A DNA stretch of 64,000 nucleotides. It comes from CAVURS01 sp963834425 (lineage in GTDB: Bacteria > Actinomycetota > Actinomycetes > Actinomycetales > CAVURS01). Shown piece by piece: positions 1 through 8,784 of this stretch. Under the pieces are notes generated by a model, which was given only the letters and a program-made list of their open reading frames with translations, ran no database searches and had not been told where the DNA came from. The DNA is taken from contig CAWIBR010000006.1 of the NCBI GenBank assembly GCA_963834425.1, forward strand, positions 37,732 to 101,731. The letters run 5' to 3'. Each line of letters starts with the position of its first letter. Position 1 is the stretch's first letter. The translations under genes were made by a program, and so were the position numbers.

Positions 1-911
1 CATGATCGGCCAGACCGGTCAGCTGCTCAGCGCCATCCCGCTGGCCGCCCTGCTCCGGCATGCACGGCTGGACCCCGGCCTACCTGTCCCTCGCCTCGCT
101 GGGGGTCTCGCGGCGGCGCTGGCCGTCATCTCGGTGCGCAATGCCCCCGGACCGCCGAAGCCGGTGACCGCGCTCGGCCTGCGCGCCGTGCTGGGCGAGC
201 TGCGGGCGGCCTGGCTGCACCCGGGCACCCGGCTCGGGCTCTGGACGCACTTCAGCTCGCAGTTCTCCGGCACGGTCTTCGCGCTGCTCTGGGGCTTCCC
301 GTTCCTCGTCTCGGGCGAGGGTCTGTCGACGCACGCGGCCAGCCTGATGATGAGCCTGCTGGTGGTCGGATCCCTTTGTGCCGGACCGGTTTTCGGCCGG
401 TTCGTCGCGCTGCACCCGCTGCGCCGCTCCTGGCTGGTGCTGACCATCGTCGGCACGACCGCCGGCGATGTGGACCGTCGTGCTGCTCTGGCCCGGGCCG
501 GCGCCGATCGGGCTGCTCGTCGTGCTGGTGCTGGTCCTGGCCGTCGGCGGCCCGGGCTCGATGGTCGGCTTCGACTTCGCCCGCAGCTTCAACCCGCCGA
601 CCCGGCTGGGCACCGCGACCGGCATCGTCAACATCGGCGGCTTCGTGGCGTCGCTGGTCACGATGCTCGCCCTCGGCGTCGTCATCGACCTGGTCGAGCC
701 CGGCGGCGGGGGAGCCACGCACGCCTACTCCCTGTCGGCCTACCGGGCCGGCTGGTCGGTGCAGTACGTCGTGTGGGCGATCGGCCTGGTCGGCATCCTG
801 ACCAGCCGGGCCAAGGTCCGGCGCCGGATGGCCGCCGCCGGCGTCGTGGTGCCGCCGATCCGCGACGCCATCGCCCGCGAGTGGCGCTCCCGTCAGGGCC
901 ACGACGGCTGA
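1..911 (+). CDS. MFS transporter, C-terminal part (5' end outside window)
   Basis: The translation shows a series of hydrophobic segments typical of a major facilitator superfamily permease, including a helix near 270-330 and the stretch around 590-690 that reads PPTRLGTATGIVNIGGF, a loop-helix pattern seen in MFS carriers. The last helix is followed by a short basic cytosolic tail ending RSRQGHDG and a stop at 909-911. The N-terminal half lies before the window. The coding frame changes near 60-110 and again near 455-470 while the protein signal continues, so the gene is probably intact in the cell and broken by base-call errors. The substrate cannot be told. It converges on the CHAT gene, with only seven bases between the two stops. 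Confidence 0.7.
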
Positions 912-918
912 GGCTGGC

Positions 919-3493
919 TCACCAGCCGGCGCCGAAGCAGGTCATCGGGGCCAGCCGGTCGGCCGAGCCGTCAGCGCCGGTGTCGCCCAACGCGCCGGCC
1001 AGCGCGTACGACGGTCGCTCGCCGGCGCTGAGCCGGCGGTGGTAGGCGACGGCGACGTCGCAGGCCGACGTCGTCGGCGACCCGGGCCACCCCGGCGACG
1101 ACGCTGCCGGTGCCGCTGTGCAGCAGCGCGGCCGTCATCCCGAGCGACTCGCCGCCCGGGCCGCACGGTGGCCAGTCCGAGGTCGCACGCCGAGAGCACG
1201 ACGTGCGCCGGCGGCGGGTGCATCCGGGTCAGGTCGTGGCCGAAGACCAGGCCGCCGGCCAGCTCGAGCGAGGAGAACAGCGGGTTGTCGGCGTCGTGGA
1301 CGCCGTGGGCCGCGACGTGCACGCAGTCGGGCGCCGGCCGCCGCCTCGAGCAGCTGCTGCGGCTCGCACAGCGGCAGCACCGTCGCGCTCGGCCACAGCT
1401 CGGCGCAGGACCGCACCTCCTCGTCGGCCCGGCTGACCCGGGGACCGGTCGCGAAAACCGTTGTGCGAGAGGGATTGGTCGCGTCGGTTCGAGCACGGCC
1501 CGGCCGCGCAGCCACTCGCCGGCCGACCGGGCCACCGCGAGCGGCCGGCCGCGCAGGCCGGGCAGCAGCGCCCACGGCAGCGTGGCCAGGGCGCCGGTGG
1601 GCACGAGCACGAGCGGGCCCTCGCCGGTGAGCGTCTCGAACGGCTGCCCAGAGCTCGCCGGCCAGCCGGCCGAGGGCGCTGCGCAGGGACGAGAGCACGA
1701 CCGGTCGCATCACGCGCGGAGGTGCTGCTCAGGGCGAGCACGTCCAGGTCGGCGCGGGTGCGGCGGACCTGGTCCAGGATCGGTGCCAGCGGTCCGAGCC
1801 CGACCAGCCGGGCCGGGCCCGGACCGACGACGAGCGCGTGCAGCGTCGGCATCGACGTCGAAGAGCGCGACCAGCGCGCCCGGCGGTCCCGGGCGCCTGG
1901 CGCAGCGCGCGTCTCGAGCACGCCGGCCGAGCGTCTCCGGCGCCAGCCCCCGGGGCCGACCAGCTGCCGCTCGCGGGCCGCGGCCGCTCGTTCGAGCTCG
2001 CGGCACGCGGCCCGCAGCGTCGGTCGAGCGTCGCGACGTCGCGACCGCCGTTCATCTCCTGCTGGCGCAGCTCCAGCCGGAGGTGGCGCAGCTGCTCGAG
2101 CAGGTCGGCCATCCGCGGGTCCTCGGGCGGCTTGACCGGCGCCAGGCCGATGGTGATGGCCCGGGACCGCTCGAGCCAGCGCAGCACCGCGGCCGGCTGG
2201 TCGGCCCGGACGGCGTCGGCCAGGCCCATCTGGGCCAGGGTCGCGCCGTGCCGGACCACCGAGGTCTGCAGGTCGACGCTGCCCAGCCGCGACTGGTGCC
2301 GACCGCAGGTCGGCCAGCCCGGCGCGGATCTGCTCGCGTGCGGCCCGCGGTCTGGCCCTGCGCGGCCGGCGATCCGGGCCCGCACCTCGCGGGTCAGCAG
2401 CCGGGTCAGCAGGTCGTCGGACTGCCGCAGCCGGATCGGCCCGGTCAGGTCCCGCGCCTCGTCGACGAAGCCGGCGTCGACCAGCGCCAGGCCGACCCGG
2501 AGCCGGAGCCGGACCGCCAGGTCGGGCAGCCCCTGCCGGCGCAGCTCGTCGGCCAGCGCCGACCGTGGCCGCGAGATGCTCGGCCAGGCCGGCGCGGCGT
2601 ACCGGCGTGGTGATCCGCAGCAGCGCCTCGGACGACCGTCGTGCCGACGCTGGGAGCCCCGGCGGCTGAACAGCCGCAACGCCTTCCGGGCGTAGCGCCG
2701 GCAGTCCCTGGCCCGCCCGTCGGCGAGCGCGATCTCGGCGAGGGCCTGCCAGGCCTCGGCCTCGCTGCAGGTGCATCCGGGACTGGCCGAGGATCCGGGT
2801 CGCGACCAGCAGGTCGGCCTCGGCCTCGCTGAACAGGCCGGCCGTGGTCAGCGCGTAGCTCGAGTCGACGATGGTGACCGCCCGGTCCACCGGGTCGGCG
2901 TCGCCGAAGATGTCGATCGCCTGGTCGAACCGGGCGAGCGCCAGCGGGCAGGTCGCCGCGCAGGGCGGCCAGCTCGCCGAGGTTGCTGACCGCCTTGCCG
3001 GCCAGCACCGACTCGCCGGCTCGCTCGGCCTGGTCGGCCGAGCGCAGGAAGGCCGCCTCGGCCGCGGCGAAGTTGCGCTCGTCCTTCTCGGCGACGCCCG
3101 AGGTTGAGCAGCACCTTGGCCTGGTCCACCGGTGCCGAGTCGAGCAGGCCGACGGCCCGGCGCATCTGGTCGCGGGCCTCGGCCGACCGGCCCAGGCGCA
3201 GCATGCAGCAGGCCGCGCTGGCCGAAGGTGTAGCCGGCGACCGACGGGTGCGCGCTCGGCGGCCTGCTCGGCCTCGTCGAGCAGCGCGAGGCTGCGCTCC
3301 ACGTGCGACTGCTCGGCCTCGACCCAGGCCAGGGTGAGCAGCACCCGCACCCGCAGCGCCGAGTCCGGGCTCGACCCGGCTCGAGGGCCCGGCGCAGCAG
3401 CCGGGCGGACGACGGGTAGGCGCCCCGCAGGCTGGCCTCGAGCGCTCGACGATGGAGGTCCTCCGCCGAGGGCGTGGAGGCGTCCGGCGTCAC
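919..3493 (-). CDS. TPR-CHAT protein (caspase-like protease with tetratricopeptide repeats)
   Basis: The N-terminal two thirds are helical Ala/Leu/Arg-rich repeats of TPR type (for example SLALLDEAEQAAERAP and KAVSNLGELAALRGDLP). The C-terminal third is a CHAT domain with the His-Cys dyad of caspase-like peptidases: His in HVAAHGVHD (codon at 1305-1307) and Cys in LSACDLG (codon at 1185-1187). The protein ends MTCFGAGW at 919. CHAT proteins cut other proteins, usually after TPR-mediated sensing or recruitment. The GTG start at 3493 overlaps the TGA of the upstream S8 protease gene by four bases, so the two are translationally coupled. At least six frame changes break the reading, but both catalytic residues lie in well-conserved context. 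No transmembrane segment is evident, so a cytosolic location is inferred. Confidence 0.8.
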
Positions 3494-5139
3494 GCCGGCG
3501 GTCGCTCCAGCCCGGTCTCCTCGGTGACGGCGCGCCACATCCGCTCCCACGGGTCGGTCGCCGTGCCCTCGCGGTCGAGCCCGCAGCAGCCGCCGGGCCA
3601 GCCGCCCGGCCAGCACCGGCGTCGAGAAGCTCGTCCCGCTCCAGGTGCCGAAGCCGCCGCGGAAGCGGTCCGGGTCGATGCTCGACGCGCCGGCCCTGGG
3701 CCGTCGAGTAGGCGACCGTCGGCTGGCCGCCGCCGTTGAAGGTCGTCGGGAAGGTGCTGACCAGGGCCGCACCGACCTTCCAGTGCGCAGACCCAGGGGC
3801 CGCCGTTGCTGAACAGCGCGATCGTGCCGTCCGGGTTGAGCGCGCCGACGCTGACCACCGGGATGCAGTCGCGGTCGAACTGCTCGACCTCGCCGCCCGG
3901 GTGCGGGAAGAACGCGGCGGGGAAGACCTCCCGCGACGGTCGCGTCGTTGCCGGCGGCGGCCAGCACGGCGACGCCCCGCTGACCGAGCGCCTGGACCTG
4001 TTGCAGCAGAACGGGATCGAAGTCCTGGTCGTGCGGCAGCTCGTGGTAGTAGCCGAGCGAGAGCGAGACGATGTCGACCGGGGGCGGAGTCCCCGCCGTC
4101 CACGGCCGTCGCTCGACCAGGCTGCTCAGCACGCCGAGGGCCCGGATCAGGTCCGCCTCCTCGACCACGCCGTCGGAGGACATCACCCGGATCGCCCAGA
4201 TGTCGGCGCGCGGGCAGAGCTGGCGGATCAGCCCGGCGATGAACGTGCCGTGCCCGGCGTGCGCTGTCCAGGCCGCCGTCCATCGGGCCGACCAGGTCGC
4301 CGGTGAGCTCGGGGTCGGTGGCCGGGTCGGTCGGCCCCGCGTGCACGCCGGCGTACACGACGTCGGTGGTGACGCCGTGCTTGAACCACGGGTGCCGCCC
4401 GCAGCCGGTGTCCAGGACCGCGACGACGGGCCGGCGGCCCGTCCCAGCCGGGCGCGTAGTCCGGGCTTCGGCCCGACCCAGGAGACCGGTGCCCGGCCGC
4501 CGGATGCCGGCCACGACGTACTCGAGCAGGCCGTTGGCGTCGGAGTCCGGCAGCCCGGCGACGTGGGACATGCCGGTCATCGGCAGCCCGGCGACGTGCG
4601 AGCCGCCGAAGAGCAGGTGGTTGAGCCCGACGCCCGGAGAGCCGGGCGCGCAGGTGGTCACCGCCGGCGGTCGCGGCGGCCCGGGTGCGCCTGCAGCACC
4701 GCCCAGGCGTCCGGCGCGTCGACCGGCTCGGTGCCCGTCGGGACCAGCCGGACGACGTGCGCCGGCACGACCGCGTCGTCGTGGACGCCGTCCGACCTCG
4801 TCGGGCAGCAGGCCCTGCGGGTAGAGGCCGAACGCGCCGCCGCGTCGGTGATCAGCCGGCGCAGGTCGTCGTCGTGGGCGACCACCGCGGGCACGATGAG
4901 GGTGTCCGCGACGTAGACGGTGGACCGCAGCGAGGGCTGGCCCGGGCAGCCGGACCGCGGTCAACGGGTCGAGGACGAGGGCGCCGTGCCGGGCCAGCAG
5001 CTCGGCGTCCGGCGGCACCGGGTCGACGTCGCGCCAACCGCTGCGCGGCGGCGGTGGCGGCGGTGCGGACGACGAGGGCGGCGGTCTCCGGGGGAGTGGT
5101 GCCGCCGTTCGGGCCCTTGCCGTCGTCGTCAGTGGCCAT
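3490..5139 (-). CDS. S8 family (subtilisin-like) serine protease
   Basis: The full catalytic triad of a subtilase can be read: Asp in VVAVLDTGCG (codon about 4410), His in GHGTFIAGLI (codon 4250-4252) and Ser in GTSFSTPVLAG (codon 3629-3631), with the oxyanion Asn in LAAAGND near 3965. The approximately 550-codon length fits a subtilase with a 150-residue N-terminal region of unknown role. The first residues (MATDDDGKGPN) form no signal peptide, so the enzyme is probably cytosolic, which is unusual for S8 proteases but fits a partner of the overlapping TPR-CHAT gene. It starts 108 bases after the stop of the polymerase-like gene on the same strand. Several single-base frame changes are present, for example near 4660, 4850, 4260 and 3780. 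Confidence 0.82.
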
Positions 5140-5247
5140 GGGCTCATCCTCGGGCGAGTCGATACGGTTCGATCCACCGCATCACCGGTTGGTCACGCTA
5201 GCGGTGCGCTGGGTGATCGAGGAAGGCCGCTCCGGCTGCCGGTCCGG

Positions 5248-7124
5248 TCAGTCCTTGGCGTCCGACCACCGCTCGACGGCCCGGACGTCGGCGACGAACC
5301 GGACCTGCGAGGAGCCGAACCAGAGCGCGGCCGTCGAGTCCAGGGTGCGGTGCAGCTCGGCGGCGACCGCGTCGGCGCGTCGCCCTCGGCGCCTCGACGA
5401 GCAGCTCGTCGTGCAGGCACAGCACGATCCGCGCGTCCAGGTCGGCGACGGCCAGCCGCACCGTCGCGGCCCAGGCCTTGAACAGCTCGGCCGCCGCGCC
5501 CTGGATGACGGCGTTGCGGGTGAACCGGCCGCGGGCGGCCGCGACGGCCCGGGCCTGGCTCTCGTCCAGACCGGCCGGGGTCGGCCAGACCGGCACCCGC
5601 CGGCCGCCGTACGTCGTGACGGCGCGCCCGGCCCGGCCGGCGTCGTCGGCCGCCCGCAGGTAGGCCATCGCCCGCGGGTAGGTCGCGTCCATGCCGCGCA
5701 GCGCCTCGCCGGCGGCGCCGGAGGTCTGCCCGTACATCGCGGCCAGGACCGCGACCTTGGCCGTCGGCCGGTCGACCCGAGCCGATCGGCGACCGGGGAG
5801 TAGAGGTCGGGCTCGGCCGCCGCGGTCGCCAGGGCCGGGTCGCCGGAGACCGCGGCCAGCACGCGCGGCTCGATCTGGCCGAGGTCGGCGCGCACCAGGA
5901 TCCGGCCCGTCCGGCGCCCGGACCGCCGAGCGCAGCTCGGCCGGCAGGTTGTGCAGCCCGGCCTGCGCGGTCATCCGGCCGGCCGCGCCGTCGCTGGCGT
6001 GCCACGCGGCCGCGCAGCCGGCCGCCCTCGACCTGGCGGTCCAGCCAGGCGTAGCCGTAGGTCGTCTCCATCCGCTCGGCCTTGCGCCACTGCAGGAGCG
6101 CCTCGACGAGCGGGTGCAGCGTCGCGAAACGGCTCGAGGCGCCACGAGCGGGTGTCCGGGACGGTCACCCCGACGTCGGCGAGCAGCTGTCGCACCTGCG
6201 CCGGGTTGCGCAGGTCGGCGCTCGCGCCGCGCGCCAGGGCGAGCACCCGGCCGTCGCGTTCGCGACGGCGGGCCAACCGCTCGCCTCGTCGGCCGGGCGG
6301 GGCCCGATGAAGCCGCCGATCACCCGCTCCGCCTCGACCACGTCGAGCGGCAGGCCGATCCGGCCCAGCTCGACACTGAGCAGGGCGGCCGCCGACTCCG
6401 AGCGGGCGGTGGTCCGCGGGTCCCCGCCGGCCGGCGACCGGCGGCAGCAGCTCGAGCTGGCGCCGGGCGACCCAGATGGCGAGGTCGGCCCAGCGGGCCG
6501 CCCGCGGCCGGGCTGCGCGAGAGCCAGTCCGGCTGCCAGCAGCCCGGCCGCAGGTAGCCGTCGGGACCGACCGGGTCGTCGGGGTCGTCCGGGTCGGCGT
6601 CCGGCGACGCCCCCGCGGCCGGCCGCGCCGGTCCCCGTGGCCCAGTCGCGGCCGGCTCGCTCGACGCCGGCCGGCTCGGTCCGCCCGACGGCTAGCGAGG
6701 AGGTCGAGCTGGCCCGAGCTGGGGATGTGCTCCTCGGGCCGGCCGGCGGCGAGCGCCCACACCTGCGCCGGGTCGTCGCCCAACCGCCGCGGATCAGCCG
6801 GTGCACGGCTGCGAGGTCCCAGCACGCCGCCAGCCGGACGCCGGCCGCCACCAGCGCGGCGGCCTCGCCTGGCTGCTCCACCACACCCAGCGCGGGGCGA
6901 AGCGCAGACTCCAGCTCCTCGACCGACCCGCCGGGTCGGTCGTCCGGACCACCAGACCCGCTCGCCGTCGGCGAGCGCCACGTGCGTCCGGGGTCACGCA
7001 GAGGCCCAGCGGCTGTTGCCGGCGCGAAGCCGCCCTTGCCCAAGGCGTCGACGACCGCGACGGCCCCGACCGGCCGCGGCTCGGCCGGCGAGCGGACGGC
7101 TCTGAGGCGTGGGCACGCACACAT
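5248..7124 (-). CDS. bifunctional 3'-5' exonuclease/DNA polymerase (family A, PolA-like, actinobacterial type)
   Basis: The C-terminal half carries family A polymerase motifs: motif A in DLGQIEPRVLA (about 5863-5895; canonical PolA has DYSQIELR), the O-helix region KVAVLAAMYGQTS (about 5720-5765) and motif C in LCLHDELLVEAP (about 5395-5430). The N-terminal half has the DnaQ-like layout of the roughly 560-residue actinobacterial bifunctional exonuclease/polymerase, shorter than PolA and without a 5'-nuclease domain. The start at 7124 is the best available: its reading (AVAVVDALGKGG) leads into the domain through three frames. The end, VERWSDAKD, is clear. It leads the left unit of a divergent pair; the S8 and TPR-CHAT genes follow on the same strand. 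A repair role is inferred from the family. Confidence 0.75.
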
Positions 7125-7223
7125 CCTGCTCTGGAGGTGCGAACGATCTCTCCACGGCGTATCAGGCAGGGGGGCCGCAGCTCCTGAACGGTCAACGTTC
7201 GGACTACCCGAGAAGGCACCCTG
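7125..7223. promoter_or_regulatory. divergent promoter region with inverted repeat
   Basis: These 99 bases separate the start of the minus-strand polymerase/S8/CHAT unit from the start of the plus-strand mini-ORF/sigma unit, so they should carry both promoters. A perfect inverted repeat, GAACG-N5-CGTTC, lies at 7186-7200 and is a candidate operator. No convincing sigma-A -35/-10 pair is visible. The plus-strand ORF has a purine-rich ribosome site (GAGAAGG, about 7211-7217). Confidence 0.4.
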
Positions 7224-7400
7224 ATGACTGACAGCGGCACCGACAAGACCAGCGACCAGACCCAGAGCCCCGGGGACGAGGCCCCCCAGGACCAAGCAGC
7301 CCCGGCCCAGACGGCCCCCGAGCAGGCGGCCCCGGACCAGGCGGCCCCGGACCAGAAGCCGATCCGCAAGAAGCCGGCCTCACACGTGGCCGGTCTCTGA
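7224..7400 (+). CDS. 58-residue Ala/Pro/Gln-rich small protein, unknown function
   Basis: ATG at 7224 follows a GAGAAGG ribosome site at good spacing. The 58-residue product starts MTDSGTDKTSDQTQSPGDE, continues as an acidic, Gln/Ala/Pro-rich stretch with a duplicated QAAPD unit (two 15-bp repeats near 7323-7352), and ends in a basic tail, KPIRKKPASHVAGL. It has no hydrophobic helix and no signal peptide. The layout, a disordered leader-like part plus a short basic end, resembles a precursor or substrate peptide more than an enzyme, but I recognise no family. It sits between the divergent promoter and the sigma factor gene, so a role with that locus is inferred only from position. Confidence 0.55.
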   Translation: MTDSGTDKTSDQTQSPGDEAPQDQAAPAQTAPEQAAPDQAAPDQKPIRKKPASHVAGL

Positions 7401-7422
7401 GCAGCGACTGAGGTAACGCCAG

Positions 7423-7440
7423 ACATCGCGACGTCGATGT
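7423..7440. promoter_or_regulatory. inverted repeat between mini-ORFs
   Basis: ACATCG and CGATGT flank a 6-base spacer (CGACGT), 23 bases after the stop of the 58-residue ORF and before the next mini-ORF. It could be an operator or a weak attenuator. No T-tract follows. Confidence 0.3.
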
Positions 7441-7510
7441 ATCAGTAGGTCCTCGGTCGCCTCTTCGGATCAGCTGCGCACCCCGCGGACTGACCACGAG
7501 AGGTTGACGC

Positions 7511-7591
7511 ATGTCGGCCAAGACCGCGCTCGCCACCGAAACGGAGCTGGCTGTGGAGTCCCCGGAGCGATCACGTCCCGCGGTCGCCTAG
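7511..7591 (+). CDS. 26-residue mini-ORF upstream of the sigma factor gene
   Basis: ATG at 7511 follows a GAGAGG ribosome site (about 7499-7504) and reads MSAKTALATETELAVESPER, then SRPAVA and TAG at 7589-7591, ten bases before the sigma factor ATG. The peptide is soluble and has no known motif. The good ribosome site argues for translation. It could act as a leader that couples translation into the sigma gene, or be a peptide product. The sequence alone cannot decide. Confidence 0.4.
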   Translation: MSAKTALATETELAVESPERSRPAVA

Positions 7592-7601
7592 GCGACGCGC
7601 G

Positions 7602-8216
7602 ATGTGGCCCCTGACCGACGGGTTCGCGCATGCCGCCGGGTCCGCCGTCGCCGACCTGGCGGCCGACCGCTTCCGGGCCTACCGCGCGGGCGACGAGGCC
7701 GCCCTGGAGACGCTGGTCGCAGACCCTGACCCCGCTGCTCTGGCACATCGTGCGGGCCTACGGCCTGGACACCGCGACCGCGGAGGACGTCGTCCAGAAC
7801 ACCTGGCTGACCTTGGTCCGCAAGGCCGACACCGTCGCCGAACCGCAGGCCGTGCTGCGCTGGCTCACCGTCACGGCCCGCCGGGACGCCTGGCGCGCGG
7901 CCCGGGCCAACGGCCGGATCGACCTGACCGAGGACACCGCGACCTTCGACCTGCGGACCGCGCCCGTCGACAGCCCCGAGCAGCAGGTCGTGCGCACCGC
8001 CGACGAGCGGGCGCTGTGGTTCGCGGTCGGCAAGCTCAACGAGCGGTGCCAGCGGCTGCTGCGGATCATCGCCTTCCACGACCGCCCGGACTACACGGCG
8101 CTGAGCCAGGAGCTCGGGCATGCCGGTCGGCAGCATCGGGCCCGACCCGGGGCCGGTGCCTGGACAAGCTGCGGGCCGAGCTCGCGACGTCGACCAGTGA
8201 CTGGAGCCCGGCATGA
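7602..8216 (+). CDS. ECF-like sigma-70 family RNA polymerase sigma factor
   Basis: Region 2 is seen as LLWHIVRAYGLDTATAEDVV followed by QNTWLTLVRKAD, then LRWLTVTARRDAWRAAR. Region 4 is KLNERCQRLLRIIAFHDRPD with a helix-turn-helix, LSQELGMPVGSIGPTRGRCL. This is the compact two-domain plan of extracytoplasmic-function sigma factors, about 200 residues. Two compensating frame shifts (near 7715 and 8115) interrupt it. The final ATGA overlaps the start of the 182-residue gene, so the two are coupled, as sigma factors often are with a regulator. That neighbour has no obvious zinc anti-sigma motif. Targets are unknown; the divergent promoter region upstream is a reasonable candidate for self-control. 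Confidence 0.8.
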   Translation: MWPLTDGFAHAAGSAVADLAADRFRAYRAGDEAALETLVADPDPAALAHRAGLRPGHRDRGGRRPEHLADLGPQGRHRRRTAGRAALAHRHGPPGRLARGPGQRPDRPDRGHRDLRPADRARRQPRAAGRAHRRRAGAVVRGRQAQRAVPAAAADHRLPRPPGLHGAEPGARACRSAASGPTRGRCLDKLRAELATSTSDWSPA

Positions 8217-8761
8217 ACGCCGACGACGTACGGCCGGGCGACGCGTCCGGAGATGGGGACCACATCGAGGGGGAGACGACGATGGAAGACCTGATGGCGA
8301 CGGCGGATGCGGCGCTGCTGGACCAGCTGCAGTCGATGTGGGAGCACACCGACCCGGTGCCGAGCGGCCTGGTCGAGCGGGTGACCTTCGCCATCGGCCT
8401 GGACAACCTGGACGTCGAGATGATGCGGCTGACCGAGGAGGTGCTGGTGCCGGCGGGCGCTCGCGGCGCCGAGCACGTGCGCACCATCACCTTCGGCGGC
8501 GAGAGCGTGACCGTGATGGTCACGGTCAGCCAGGAGCGGCGGCAGGACGTCTTCCGGCTGGACGGCTGGCTCGCGCCGTCGGCGGCGCTGTCGATCGAGC
8601 TGCGCCGCGCCGACGGCTCGCTCAGCACCGTCTCCGACGAGGACGGCCGGTTCGTCTTCGAGGACGTGCCGCCCGGGCTGGCCCAGCTCGTCCTGCACCC
8701 GACGCCGAACGCCGCCGTCGAGCTGCGCCAGGACGTCGTCGCCCCCGCCGTACAGCTGTAA
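8213..8761 (+). CDS. carboxypeptidase-regulatory-like (transthyretin-fold) domain protein paired with sigma factor
   Basis: The 182-residue product starts at the ATG of the ATGA overlap with the sigma gene. Residues 22-90 are helical and acidic (TMEDLMATADAALLDQLQSM). The C-terminal 60 residues read as a beta-sandwich of the carboxypeptidase regulatory type, with the hallmark DEDGRFVFEDVPPGLAQLVL. There is no signal peptide or membrane helix, so a cytosolic partner of the sigma factor is likely, perhaps an anti-sigma or sensor component. That role is inferred from gene order. The frame is intact over its full length. An alternative internal start at 8282 (MEDLMAT) is possible. Confidence 0.7.
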   Translation: MNADDVRPGDASGDGDHIEGETTMEDLMATADAALLDQLQSMWEHTDPVPSGLVERVTFAIGLDNLDVEMMRLTEEVLVPAGARGAEHVRTITFGGESVTVMVTVSQERRQDVFRLDGWLAPSAALSIELRRADGSLSTVSDEDGRFVFEDVPPGLAQLVLHPTPNAAVELRQDVVAPAVQL

Positions 8762-8784
8762 CGCGGTAACCCGCTCCGGACGGA

